64,000 nucleotides of DNA, from the NCBI GenBank assembly GCA_004346725.1, contig SMDE01000006.1:248001-312000 (forward strand). The letters run 5' to 3'. Both the position numbers and the translations under genes were made by a program. The DNA comes from Phytobacter diazotrophicus (GTDB taxonomy: Bacteria; Pseudomonadota; Gammaproteobacteria; Enterobacterales; Enterobacteriaceae). Below are positions 8,663 to 17,425 of this stretch, one piece after another. The notes under the pieces are model-generated. The model was not told where the DNA came from. It worked only from the letters and a program-made list of their open reading frames with translations, and did not search any database. The stretch's first letter is position 1. The number at the start of each line of letters is the position of its first letter.

Positions 8663-9124
8663 ATGAAGTTACCAACCCGCATGAATATCGTGACGGGCGC
8701 CCTCCTGGCGCTCTGCGTGACGCAGGCTTATCAGTTGTTTTTCGCCTCAGATAATTTAAGCGATTCGGGCTGGGAGGCGAGTGATTCGCACTCGCCGTTT
8801 TTGAAAAGTATGCAGGCCTTTAAGCATGCGCTGATGTTTGCAACGGAGAGCGACGAGGTCGTGGACTATAGCGGGTGGTTTGAGGGAGACGAAAGCGTAC
8901 AACACGTCGCCCCCACGCCATGCGAAAACAGTCTCCAGCGCCCGGAAGCGGGCACTTCAAACAGGATATTCGCCGCTGAAATAGACGTCTGTGACAATCC
9001 TATTTATCGCGACTCTTCTGGCTGGCATTACAACCGAATCATGTTCAGACCCCATGAATCTAAACGACTTACAAAACACATTCAACACCGGGTGTGCAAC
9101 ATCAAAGAAAAGGAATATCAGTAA
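8663..9124 (+). CDS. Unknown envelope protein in autotransporter operon
   Basis: The 153-residue product has a hydrophobic N-terminal segment (about residues 8-28) that could be a signal anchor or signal peptide. The rest is an acidic, soluble region with three Ser-Gly-Trp motifs (DSGWEA, YSGWFE, SSGWHY). Three Cys lie in the soluble part. A GGAGAG ribosome site stands 9 bp before the ATG. It starts 80 bp after the autotransporter stop and ends 1 bp before the lipoprotein gene, so it is probably co-transcribed. I do not recognise the family. A periplasmic accessory to autotransporter export is a guess from position. Confidence 0.65.
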   Translation: MKLPTRMNIVTGALLALCVTQAYQLFFASDNLSDSGWEASDSHSPFLKSMQAFKHALMFATESDEVVDYSGWFEGDESVQHVAPTPCENSLQRPEAGTSNRIFAAEIDVCDNPIYRDSSGWHYNRIMFRPHESKRLTKHIQHRVCNIKEKEYQ

Positions 9125-9125
9125 G

Positions 9126-9467
9126 ATGCGTAACATTTTAAGTGTGATTATTTTGGCGTTTATGGTGACGGGGTGTATGACATCTGCGCCCATAACATCT
9201 ACTCAGACCCGCAGTGAAGACGCGGCTACCTCCGCAGCTTCCGTTCCTGCGCAAACGTCAGTGCTGCGTCGCTGGTCCGGCTACGGCATTACCTTTGAGT
9301 ATGTAAGCAAAGAAGAGGCGTTTATTGACGGTCAACGCGCCGACATTATCGAACGCGAACCTGGGGCAACGGTTTACCAGTCAGGCGACAAGACGGTGAT
9401 TCACTATTTTCCTCAACAAAAAGCGTATTACAAACACGGTACAACGCTGGTGGGTTATCTCAAGTAA
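9126..9467 (+). CDS. Small predicted outer-membrane lipoprotein
   Basis: The 113-residue product begins with a lipoprotein signal ending in the lipobox VTGC. The residue after the lipidated Cys is Met, not Asp, which favours sorting to the outer membrane. After a Ser/Thr/Ala-rich linker comes a compact domain (RRWSGYGITFEY... YYKHGTTLVGYLK). I do not recognise the fold. Lipoproteins such as SadB and TpgA/TaaP-type factors are known to assist some trimeric autotransporters, and this gene sits in the same operon as one. I see no clear sequence match to them, so the analogy rests on context only. Confidence 0.7.
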   Translation: MRNILSVIILAFMVTGCMTSAPITSTQTRSEDAATSAASVPAQTSVLRRWSGYGITFEYVSKEEAFIDGQRADIIEREPGATVYQSGDKTVIHYFPQQKAYYKHGTTLVGYLK

Positions 9468-9476
9468 GGTCTGCTG

Positions 9477-9695
9477 ATGAACAAGAATGAACGTTTTAAC
9501 CAGTTAAATGCCGTTTCAGCGCTTCTCGGTGAGGAGACGCTGGAAACGGTATTGATGATGGACTCTCGTTTAATGATGCTCCCGCTTGATGGAATGGCGT
9601 CGATTACCGTCACCCTGACCTCGGTCGAGGGAGTATCGTTGACGGCAAAGCGCTCAGGAAAACAGCAGGATGTGCGCTGGCGGGTTAAGACGTAA
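9477..9695 (+). CDS. Small protein of unknown function, end of autotransporter operon
   Basis: The 72-residue product has no signal peptide or membrane segment. It looks mixed alpha/beta, with the second half (ASITVTLTSVEGVSLTAKRSG) strand-like. An AAGG ribosome site is 7 bp before the ATG and the gene follows the lipoprotein by 9 bp, so it is very likely the last gene of the unit. The following 187 bp to the desaturase gene show no clear feature. Confidence 0.6.
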   Translation: MNKNERFNQLNAVSALLGEETLETVLMMDSRLMMLPLDGMASITVTLTSVEGVSLTAKRSGKQQDVRWRVKT

Positions 9696-9882
9696 CACAG
9701 CGTGTTTTCCCGACGCTATCCACGCGTTCCCCCATTGATTATTGATAACGCCATTCGTCTGTTTATTTGATAGCTGCGTATAGCGCTTTTTCGCAATAGC
9801 TCATCCATTTAAATACTTTGTTATTTCCAGCTTTTTCTCCCATCGTCGGCACAGAAAAAGGCTGAAAAAGGGCATTGAGTGG

Positions 9883-10860
9883 ATGGCAAAAAGTAAGGCG
9901 GTTTACCTACACGAGCAGCAGCGCGCGTTTATCCGGCGGCTGTCCGGTTCCTGGCTGTGGCGCAGTGAATTTCCAACCTGGGCATTGATAGTCGTTATCT
10001 ATGGTGGCTGGTTTGCCACGCTGGCCTGCCATGAAACGCTGGGTTTATTGCCCGCCACGTTACTGCTTATCTGGTTTACCGCCTGGTATATGTCATTGCA
10101 GCATGAACTTATTCATGGCCACCCCACGCGCTACCCGTGGGTCAACCAACTGCTGGGGCTGATGCCGCTGGCCGTCTGGTATCCGTATGGGTTGTACCGC
10201 GATTCTCACCTTGCGCACCACCGCGCCCACCTGCTGACGTTGCCGGATGACGATCCGGAATCCTACTACTTTTCCGCCCATCGCTGGCAGCGTTTACCCC
10301 GCTGGCAGCGCCGCCTTATCCAGTTACGTAATACCTTTCCGGGGCGTTTGCTGCTGGGCCCGCTATTCGACATCGCGCAAATGGTTGAGGGTATGATCAC
10401 GGCATTTCGCACCCGCCAGCGTGATGCTATCGCGATGTGGCTGATTCACGGGATATTATTGGTGGTGACCTTTGCGTGGATTGCCCACTGCGGCTTTTCG
10501 CTCATCTGGTTTCTGCTGGCGGTCAGTTATCCGGCGCTGGCACTCACCAAAGTGCGCTCGTTCCTGGAGCATCGGGCAGAAGAAGACCCGCTGGCCCGCT
10601 CGGTCATTAACGAAGCCGCGTGGCCCTGGCGCGTGTTATTCCTTAACCTGAACTATCATTCTGTGCATCACGACTTACCGGGCGTGCCCTGGTACGGATT
10701 GCGCACGGTCTACTTATACGATCGCGCCGGTTATCAGGCACGCAACGGGGGATTTGTGGTGCGTGGGTATGGCGTATGGCTGCGGCGTTTTCTGTTCCGC
10801 GCTGTCGATGTGAACGCGCATCCGGGGTTTACCGCGAGCAATAACAATCATGCGCCATGA
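9883..10860 (+). CDS. Membrane fatty acid desaturase family protein
   Basis: The 325-residue integral membrane protein has the three histidine boxes of the di-iron desaturase/hydroxylase superfamily: H74-ELI-H78-G-H80, H109-LA-H112-H113-RA-H116, and H259-SV-H262-H263, plus H230 in FLEHRAEED. Four or more hydrophobic segments surround them. Such enzymes desaturate or hydroxylate acyl chains or other lipids using O2 in the inner membrane. The substrate is not evident; beta-carotene hydroxylase-like enzymes share the boxes. The next gene overlaps its end by 11 bp, so the two are one operon and probably one pathway. Confidence 0.88.
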   Translation: MAKSKAVYLHEQQRAFIRRLSGSWLWRSEFPTWALIVVIYGGWFATLACHETLGLLPATLLLIWFTAWYMSLQHELIHGHPTRYPWVNQLLGLMPLAVWYPYGLYRDSHLAHHRAHLLTLPDDDPESYYFSAHRWQRLPRWQRRLIQLRNTFPGRLLLGPLFDIAQMVEGMITAFRTRQRDAIAMWLIHGILLVVTFAWIAHCGFSLIWFLLAVSYPALALTKVRSFLEHRAEEDPLARSVINEAAWPWRVLFLNLNYHSVHHDLPGVPWYGLRTVYLYDRAGYQARNGGFVVRGYGVWLRRFLFRAVDVNAHPGFTASNNNHAP

Positions 10861-11641
10861 AATCGCTTTTCCGATGTACGACCTGCACCGCCCGGACACC
10901 CTGGCGCTGATTCACGCCGTGAGTGAACGGCTGGCGGCGAAGGGGATTACCGTCAACGCGGTCTGGCCGCAAGAGGCGCTGCTTTCCCACTGGCGAAGTG
11001 ACGCCCTTTTACTAAGCCAGACCTGTGGTTTTCCGCTGGTCACGCAGTTGCCTGACGTGCAAACGGTCGGCTGCTTTCATTATTCTGCCCCCGGCTGTGA
11101 CGGCTTTTACTACCGCAGCCTGCTGGTGACGCGCGAGGAAAACACCCGGCCAACGCTGGCGGATTTCCGTGGCCGCGTGGCGGCCTGCAATAGTATGGAC
11201 TCCCAGTCGGGCTACAACGCATTACGCAAAATGGTGGCACCGCTGGCAGAGGGCGGGGCGTTTTTCTCATCCGTGGTATTGAGCGGTAGCCACCGACAAT
11301 CACTGGTGGCGATTGGGCAGCGAAGGGCGGATATCGCGGCCATTGACTGCGTGAGCTGGGCGTTGTTAGCGCGCCATGAACCTGAACTGCTGGCCGGACT
11401 GGTGGTGATTGGCTCAAGCCCGCTGGCCCCAGGACTTCCACTTATCACCGCAAAACAGACATCGGCACAGAGCCTTTTACTCCTGCAGGAGGCATTATTT
11501 GAACTGGTCAACGATGCGCGTTACCAGGCGGTCTGCGACGCACTGCTGATAACGGGGTTTAGCCCGGTTGCGCGCGAGGCTTATTCCCCGCTGCTCGCCT
11601 GGCGCGATGAGGCGGCGGCGCTGGGTGTAACGCAGTTATAG
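10850..11641 (+). CDS. PhnD-like substrate-binding protein without signal peptide
   Basis: The 263-residue protein resembles the PhnD/SsuA type of periplasmic binding protein (DFRGRVAACNSMDSQSGYNA near residues 105-125, the loop that contacts oxyanions, and RADIAAIDCVSW near 165). The start overlaps the desaturase by 11 bp and no signal peptide precedes the first lobe, so the protein should stay in the cytoplasm. No ABC permease or ATPase lies nearby. A ligand-sensing or carrier role alongside the desaturase is possible; this is inference. Confidence 0.75.
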   Translation: MRHEIAFPMYDLHRPDTLALIHAVSERLAAKGITVNAVWPQEALLSHWRSDALLLSQTCGFPLVTQLPDVQTVGCFHYSAPGCDGFYYRSLLVTREENTRPTLADFRGRVAACNSMDSQSGYNALRKMVAPLAEGGAFFSSVVLSGSHRQSLVAIGQRRADIAAIDCVSWALLARHEPELLAGLVVIGSSPLAPGLPLITAKQTSAQSLLLLQEALFELVNDARYQAVCDALLITGFSPVAREAYSPLLAWRDEAAALGVTQL

Positions 11642-11781
11642 CCTCCCGGATAACACAGGGCGTTTTACGCCTGCACATTCAGTGTTAACCTCGCTTTTCC
11701 TTACTGTGCAGAAGGTTTCCCCTGTGCCCATTGACACTGTTTGTGCTTTCCTGCCCGGGGTGGTCTTTTTAGGGCTGGCCC

Positions 11782-13383
11782 TTAAGCTGGCGACGACGCA
11801 GCGCTAACCTCAAGCCTCATCCGCTTAATAAAGTCTTCTGCAGGCAGTGGACGGCAGAAATAGTAACCTTGCATGAAATCGACATTTTTTGCGCGCAGGT
11901 AATCTACCTGCGCCTGGGTTTCCACCCCTTCGGCAATCACCTTGAGCCGCATTTTTTTCGCCAGGTCAATGACGCTTTCCACCAGGCGAGTATCGGTATT
12001 GTTGTCTATCTGGCTGACAAACATTTTGTCGATTTTGAGAAATTCAGGCTGCAGTGCGCAAATATAGGCGAGGTTTGAATAACCGGTGCCGAAATCATCG
12101 AGCGCCACGGATATGTTGGCGCGACGCAGGCCGGCAAGCCATTCGTTCAGTTGTGGCGTGACATGCAGCGGATGTCGTTCGGTCACTTCAACCACGATAT
12201 GGCGTTTTTTCGCCTCCAGGTTGTGCATCATGTCGCTGATATCAATTTCAAAATGGGGATCAAGGCAATTTTGCGCACTGATATTAATGCAAATATAGAG
12301 TCCATCGGGAAAGTGATGGATAGCCTTCTGAAAATCGGCGGTGATTTGCTGCATCAGCAGCCGGGTTAATGGGCCAATCAGATGATGCTGTTCGGCCAGC
12401 GGAATAAATATATCAGGTGAAACATAGCCATACGTGGGGTGTTTCCACCTGGCGAGTACCTCAAACCCGGCGATCTTACCCGTATCACCTTTAAAGAATG
12501 GCTGATAAAACGGATGAATCTGCCGTTGCGTAATCGCCTGCTGTAACGTCTGGAAAGGCGATGTGAAATAGCCCATCAGTCGCCAGAAGAGATAGCCGCA
12601 CATTGTTGAAACCAGCAGGGCAAACGCGAGTATTGACGTGTTTTCCGCAATAAAGTGATACAAGGGTATCGCCACGGGGTTTTGCCAGGCGACCGAAACC
12701 GGGAAGGTCGCCGACCTCAGGTGCATAAAGTGGTCGTTGTCTCCGGAGGCATAAATAATACTGCCGTCACTCCAGACCTGTGCGCCGCCAATTTGCAGAT
12801 ACATATTTCCCTGCACACCATCAAGGTTAAAGGCATTGTTAATAAAAGAGGCGCTGATATTGACCAGTAACGTATTGTTTTGAATATTGGCCAGATAATA
12901 AAGGGTTGGCATATCAAACAATAATGTTTCAACGGGAGCTTCTGTTGTGCCGATATGTGAAAACAGCCGTTGTGGAATTATTTTCCTTTGGGCCGCGGTT
13001 AATGAGGAGCAACCAATCGTATCCCCTTGCACAAAACTTATTGCCTGAATATGGGGGAAATGGTTCAGCAAAAACGCCTGTTCACGAGAGAGGCTGCCAC
13101 TGCATATGACCTGTTGCGCCTGCAGGCTACTTTTAGCGGCATCGCTGGCTTCGCCCAGCAACTCCTCGGTATAGGTGAGGATGCTTTGTGCCGCGACGCG
13201 GGCATTTTCCCGTTCTGAATGTAACTGATGCATCGCTATCAAACTAAGCCCTGATGCCAGCAAGACCAGTGATAAAAATACAGCGGCTATTAATTTCACC
13301 GTGCCTGTCATCACGACGAAACCAAAATAGGTTTTCTGTTGCAGTTGTGAAAACAACGTTGCTGCTTTAATCAGGTTTGGCAT
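11782..13383 (-). CDS. CSS-motif cyclic-di-GMP phosphodiesterase (EAL)
   Basis: The 533-residue inner-membrane protein has a first membrane segment near residues 28-52 and a periplasmic domain with conserved Cys94 and the C125-S-S signature of the CSS-motif family (E. coli PdeB/C/D/G/N type). A second membrane helix lies near 247-272, followed by an EAL domain from about 280. Catalytic residues look intact: EVL at 308-310, N368, EVTER near 399-403, DDFGTGYSNL at 429-438, K450, E485 and Q505. In this family, a periplasmic disulfide is known to restrain activity and DsbA/DegP to tune it. It should degrade c-di-GMP and favour motility; a chemoreceptor gene lies just upstream on the same strand. 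Confidence 0.92.
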   Translation of the reverse strand: MPNLIKAATLFSQLQQKTYFGFVVMTGTVKLIAAVFLSLVLLASGLSLIAMHQLHSERENARVAAQSILTYTEELLGEASDAAKSSLQAQQVICSGSLSREQAFLLNHFPHIQAISFVQGDTIGCSSLTAAQRKIIPQRLFSHIGTTEAPVETLLFDMPTLYYLANIQNNTLLVNISASFINNAFNLDGVQGNMYLQIGGAQVWSDGSIIYASGDNDHFMHLRSATFPVSVAWQNPVAIPLYHFIAENTSILAFALLVSTMCGYLFWRLMGYFTSPFQTLQQAITQRQIHPFYQPFFKGDTGKIAGFEVLARWKHPTYGYVSPDIFIPLAEQHHLIGPLTRLLMQQITADFQKAIHHFPDGLYICINISAQNCLDPHFEIDISDMMHNLEAKKRHIVVEVTERHPLHVTPQLNEWLAGLRRANISVALDDFGTGYSNLAYICALQPEFLKIDKMFVSQIDNNTDTRLVESVIDLAKKMRLKVIAEGVETQAQVDYLRAKNVDFMQGYYFCRPLPAEDFIKRMRLEVSAASSPA

Positions 13384-13439
13384 AGTCCGGTGTCGTTGTC
13401 ATAAAACAGAGTCAAAAGGGTGGCAATCGGTGGTTGTGT

Positions 13440-13472
13440 CGTCAGGCAATCAGCAATTACGATTGCCTGACG
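13440..13472 (-). terminator. Hairpin after the chemoreceptor gene
   Basis: CGTCAGGCAATC and GATTGCCTGACG form a perfect 12-bp stem with a 9-bp loop in the 109-bp gap between the chemoreceptor stop and the EAL gene. No clear U-tract follows, so it may be a processing or attenuation hairpin rather than a full terminator. Confidence 0.55.
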
Positions 13473-13492
13473 AGATTTAGAAAAACGGAGAC

Positions 13493-15427
13493 TCAGAACT
13501 TAACCCAGTCGCCATTATCATGGTTGCTGGCTTTTTTCGTCGGTAGTACTGTCATGTTGCTGCGCGTCAGCATCCGTTTTTCACTCTGAATGGCGGTCTC
13601 TTTGGCGACCCGGAAAATAGAAACCACTTTTTCGAGCTGCGCCGCCTGATCTTCCAGCGAGCTGGCAGCGGCGGAGGACTCTTCAACCAGCGCGGCATTT
13701 TGCTGCGTGGTGGTGTCCATCTCTGCCATCGCCTGGGCAATTTGCGAAATACCCCGGCTTTGTTCATCGGTTGCCGCGGCAATCTCGCCCATGATGTCGC
13801 GTACCTGGGCTACCGACGTCTCGATTTTGGACATGGCTTCACCCGCGCTTTCGACCAGCGTGAAGCCACTGTCGACATACACCACGGACTCCTGAATCAG
13901 GTTTTCAATCTCTTTTGCCGATTGCGCACTGCGCTGGGCGAGGTTACGAACTTCGGCAGCGACCACCGCAAAGCCTTTCCCCTGATCGCCAGCACGCGCG
14001 GCTTCAACCGCCGCATTGAGCGCCAGGATATTGGTCTGGAAGGCAATGCTATTGATAACCGTGGTAATTTCCGAAATGCGGTGCGAGCTGCTACGCACGT
14101 TCTTCATGGTGTCGATAACCTGCTGCGAGATCTGGCTACCCTGGCTGGCATTTTGCGATGCCTCTTCTGAGAGCAGACGGGCATGGCTGGCATTTTCGGC
14201 ATTGAGCGCCACGGTGGAGGTTAGCTGCTCCATACTGGCGGCTGTTTCCACGACGGCGGCGGATTGCTGTTCAGTACGAGATGATAAGTCCATATTGCCT
14301 GCGGCAATTTCCGAGGATGACCGCGCCACACTCTCTACACCATTACGCACGTCATAAATGATGTTTTTCAAATTCTCATTCATGGTGGCAACTGCCTGCA
14401 TTAACAGGCCCGGCTCATCGCTACGGTTGCTGGTCAGCGTACTGGTCAGATCGCCTTTCGCAATTTGTTCCGCCACATACAGGGTTTCATTAAGCGGGCT
14501 GGTAATGGTGCGGGTGATCCAGAACGCTAAAGCGATACCGGCCAGGATACCAATCAGCGCTACCGTACTCATTTGCCATTGCACATTGCTGACGACCGTG
14601 GCGACAATTTGCTGCTGGAGGTCAAACAGAGCCTGAATGGCATTAGTTAATATCACGGCCCGGTCAGTCAGTTGAGATGACAGGGTGGACTGTTCCGTCC
14701 ACACATTGCGATAGTGCTCGAGTTCCGCAGCAATATTCTGGAAATAAGGCACATCATCGGCAAGCCAGCTTTTCTGGTCATCCGGCAATTGCAGAAGAAG
14801 CTGTTCCGTTGCTGTTTTACAGGCGGTCAGGCGAACAACAATCTCCTTTTGCAACTGTTCCGTCGGGTGGTTTTTATAGACCGTGACTTGCGAGTCAATA
14901 TCACTCATCAGGAAAGCCACTTGCTCGGCGAGAAGTGCCTGGCTTTGAGTGAGTGAACTGTTTTTACTGGTTTTATCTGCCAGTGCGGAATCGTCATTGA
15001 GTTCCTGCGTATCCAGTTTTTTCTCGCTCAGCTTCTTCGTGTTCAGCGCTTTGGTGAAAAGATTTAGCGTTTCGACATAGTCGCTAACCGCACTCGCCGT
15101 TTTGTCCAGGGCGCTTTTACCCTCAACCGACCAGGTGAATGTATTAAGCTGGTTGATAGTGTCCTGCATATGACGTGCGGAGGTATTTGTTTGGTCTAAA
15201 TATTTTTGATCAAGCGTATACTGAAAATTAGTTCGACCAAGCCTTACACTTGATAGTGAATTAAAGAGATCGGTTGAAAGCTCATTTTTGGTAACTTTAT
15301 CCTGAATATTGTTTAAGCCAAACATACCGGAGGTCAGAACCGCGATTGTAACAAACAATACGATCGAGAAACCTAACAGTAATTTCCTGCCAACTTTCAG
15401 GTTTAAAAAAGGTTGTATCAGATTCAT
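13493..15427 (-). CDS. Methyl-accepting chemotaxis protein
   Basis: The 644-residue receptor has a membrane segment near 15-37, a long helical periplasmic sensor domain, and a second membrane segment near 283-308. A HAMP region and a cytoplasmic signalling rod follow; the hairpin tip ([20 protein letters not shown]) matches the CheA/CheW-binding tip. The last residues are DWVKF. This resembles the CheR/CheB tethering pentapeptide (NWETF/NWQTF), but the Asn, Glu and Thr positions are changed, so tethering may be weak. The ligand is unknown. Confidence 0.95.
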   Translation of the reverse strand: MNLIQPFLNLKVGRKLLLGFSIVLFVTIAVLTSGMFGLNNIQDKVTKNELSTDLFNSLSSVRLGRTNFQYTLDQKYLDQTNTSARHMQDTINQLNTFTWSVEGKSALDKTASAVSDYVETLNLFTKALNTKKLSEKKLDTQELNDDSALADKTSKNSSLTQSQALLAEQVAFLMSDIDSQVTVYKNHPTEQLQKEIVVRLTACKTATEQLLLQLPDDQKSWLADDVPYFQNIAAELEHYRNVWTEQSTLSSQLTDRAVILTNAIQALFDLQQQIVATVVSNVQWQMSTVALIGILAGIALAFWITRTITSPLNETLYVAEQIAKGDLTSTLTSNRSDEPGLLMQAVATMNENLKNIIYDVRNGVESVARSSSEIAAGNMDLSSRTEQQSAAVVETAASMEQLTSTVALNAENASHARLLSEEASQNASQGSQISQQVIDTMKNVRSSSHRISEITTVINSIAFQTNILALNAAVEAARAGDQGKGFAVVAAEVRNLAQRSAQSAKEIENLIQESVVYVDSGFTLVESAGEAMSKIETSVAQVRDIMGEIAAATDEQSRGISQIAQAMAEMDTTTQQNAALVEESSAAASSLEDQAAQLEKVVSIFRVAKETAIQSEKRMLTRSNMTVLPTKKASNHDNGDWVKF

Positions 15428-15523
15428 TTATTCTTCCAGTATCGGCATTACCGTCATTGGACGGTTTCATAGCATCAGTATTAAAGGGGCGGCAGATTAC
15501 GTCCCGCGATCGGATTACAATAG

Positions 15524-15557
15524 AAAAAAAAGCCCTTTGCACGGGGGTGCGCAGGGC
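15524..15557 (-). terminator. Intrinsic terminator of the winged-helix regulator gene
   Basis: Read on the minus strand, GCCCT-GC-GCAC pairs with GTGC-AA-AGGGC (one internal mismatch pair region) and is followed by eight T. It lies 17 bp after the stop of the 15574-16014 gene and separates that gene from the chemoreceptor. Confidence 0.75.
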
Positions 15558-15573
15558 AAATCCCTGGCTGACA

Positions 15574-16014
15574 TCACTCTCTCAGGGTATCTGGCTTCTC
15601 CTCTTTTTTAATAGAGTGAGCCGGGAGTTCACTCACTCGATAATAAATTGGGGTAACGTCCTCATAATTTACGGTATAGCCTCGGCCTTTCTTATTTATG
15701 ATAAAGTCACGGGGCAGACCGATAAGAGTAAGCTTTTTACTTAAGTTATTTAAAACCTGCCATAGCCGTTGCGAGGAAGGACTTAAGTTGCTTACTTCCC
15801 AAATGTTGTGAAATAATTCTTCTTTACTGATGTTGTTATGTCGACCATATTTCAATAAATAAAGAAAAAGATTCATCATCGTATCGTTAAAAACAACAGA
15901 GGCAAATATCAAATTGTTATCAGATTGGCTGGTTGGTAACCTGTACAACCGACGACTGTTAATGTCGAAATGTATTTCTTTACCAATCATAAATCCATAT
16001 AAGCGATAGCCCAT
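15574..16014 (-). CDS. Single-domain winged-helix transcriptional regulator
   Basis: The 146-residue protein is one OmpR/ToxR-type winged-helix domain: N-terminal beta-sheet to about residue 45, the helix pair NISKEELFHNIWE, then recognition helix SSQRLWQVLNNLSKKL and wing FIINKKGRGYTV. It has no receiver and no membrane segment. It is clearly related to the regulator at 61685-62140 next to the pilus operon, sharing the SSQRLWQV-N-L--KL-L-GLP pattern. It is transcribed away from the membrane-bound regulator at 16616. The target is unknown; adhesin or motility genes are plausible. Confidence 0.8.
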   Translation of the reverse strand: MGYRLYGFMIGKEIHFDINSRRLYRLPTSQSDNNLIFASVVFNDTMMNLFLYLLKYGRHNNISKEELFHNIWEVSNLSPSSQRLWQVLNNLSKKLTLIGLPRDFIINKKGRGYTVNYEDVTPIYYRVSELPAHSIKKEEKPDTLRE

Positions 16015-16615
16015 TCTGTCATGCTCGCATTAAAATAGATCGGCCTGATGCCGCGACACAGAGTGCTTCTCGATAAGCCATACATTTATAGGGTGATTAT
16101 ATGGCTGATACCGAGGCTTTCCAATCTCCGATCCGCTGCGCTATTTCGGGGTGGATGCCACTCCACGCCTCAATCATTTAATCTCATCTAAATAGAACCT
16201 TTAGTTTTTTGTCCTGAAAAGTGGCTTCATCATTCCTCTTTTAGCTGTTAAAGATTCTTTTTTTAGTCATCAAGATTTATAACTATATTTTTATTAGAAG
16301 CTGGTCATTCATGCTGACATCAGCTTCTTGTTTCCGCCTCTGAGCCTTGCAGCACCCTGTCTGACGGAGAACATACTTTTGGTGCAATCGACGTGCCGGA
16401 TGTCAGCTACTCTAGGGAATGTGGAAAAAAAGTGGAGTGACGTTATATGATTTATACTGAATGGAAAGCGATCCGCAGGCAGGAATACGTAGGTTTAGTA
16501 TTTGAGAAAATGATAATAAGATGCTGAAAATTAACAATAAAAATCTGAATCAGATTTTTGTGCGCGCGGTTGTTTCAAGGGGAGTCAATGTGCGTATATC
16601 TCTGATGATCACGCT
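16015..16615. other. 600-bp AT-rich divergent intergenic region
   Basis: This holds the promoters of two divergent regulator genes. An inverted repeat AGAAGCTG/CAGCTTCT lies at 16296-16303/16321-16328. Two 26-codon open frames have passable ribosome sites: 16101-16181, and 16447-16527 (preceded by GGAGTG). Neither has further support, so I do not call them as genes. Confidence 0.4.
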
Positions 16616-17425
16616 ATGAAGACTGCATGGTTGATTAACGATGTTGTCCTGTTTGAACCCGATGAGCGACGTCTTTGCGCGATACAAAACTACCCTGCCC
16701 AATGCATTATCCTCCACGGCCCGGTAAACGAATGCTTGTTGCAGCTTCTTTTACATAACGGAGAGGTGCTTTCGCAGCGTTTTTTATTTGATGCGGTATG
16801 GGGAAAGCAGGGGGCGGTTGTCACAACCAACGCTTTATATCAGGCTATTGCGTCAGTCAGAAAAGCGTTGAAGTCTGCAGGACTCGCCGATGATGTGATT
16901 AAAACAATTCCCAAGGCAGGGTTTAAATCTGTCGCGCAAATTTGCGCGGGGGAAGCGGCCGATTTTCTGCCACAGAGGACAGTTATCCCTGAGCCTGTTG
17001 AGGCCGGGTATATGCCCGTTGCGAATGACAATATAATCATCAACAAGCAAGACTCAAGATGGGATGCGCTATTACATTCACCTGTTGCCTTTTTTATGGC
17101 AGGCCTGCTGTTTTGTCTCTCATGTGCTGTGCTCTACGGTTCACTTAATTATGATAAAGCCGTGTTTGCGGATTATCAGCAGGTTGGAAAAATCGGCAAC
17201 TGTGAGGTTTTTTCTTCCTGGTACGATGTGGAGCACAGTCGCAGTCAGTTTAACGCGTTATCGGCGCGTTATCCGATCACCTGTAAGCCAGGGGACAGTG
17301 CCTATATGACTGTCAATCGCCTGCAACAGGGAATATCAATCTTCATATGTGATAAAACACCTGATAGCGCTAATGCACATTGCAGGACCCTTTTTTATCG
17401 GCAGAAATATCATGAAAACCAATAA
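16616..17425 (+). CDS. CadC/ToxR-like membrane-bound winged-helix regulator
   Basis: The 269-residue protein has a cytoplasmic winged-helix domain (about 8-105; RFLFDAVWGKQGAVVTTNALYQAIASVRKAL is split here by helices 2 and 3), a linker, and a single membrane helix near 154-174. A short periplasmic domain of about 95 residues carries four Cys (in GNCEVF, ITCKPG, IFICDK and AHCRTL). This is the layout of CadC, ToxR and related one-component sensors, where periplasmic disulfides influence signalling. The next gene overlaps its end by 14 bp and encodes a membrane-anchored periplasmic protein, much like toxR-toxS. No lysine decarboxylase or obvious target operon lies nearby. Confidence 0.85.
   Translation: MKTAWLINDVVLFEPDERRLCAIQNYPAQCIILHGPVNECLLQLLLHNGEVLSQRFLFDAVWGKQGAVVTTNALYQAIASVRKALKSAGLADDVIKTIPKAGFKSVAQICAGEAADFLPQRTVIPEPVEAGYMPVANDNIIINKQDSRWDALLHSPVAFFMAGLLFCLSCAVLYGSLNYDKAVFADYQQVGKIGNCEVFSSWYDVEHSRSQFNALSARYPITCKPGDSAYMTVNRLQQGISIFICDKTPDSANAHCRTLFYRQKYHENQ

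Noticed and set aside
11724-11807. GTG-started 27-codon hydrophobic frame between the PhnD-like and EAL genes
   Set aside because: It has no clear ribosome site and overlaps the 3' end of the EAL gene in antisense; chance is the simplest explanation.
15428-15523. Sigma-28 (FliA) promoter for the chemoreceptor, and likewise for the other two chemoreceptor genes
   Set aside because: A GTATCGGC block lies near 15437 but the spacing to a TAAA-type -35 and to the start codon is wrong. No good TAAA-N15-GCCGATAA was found near the other two.
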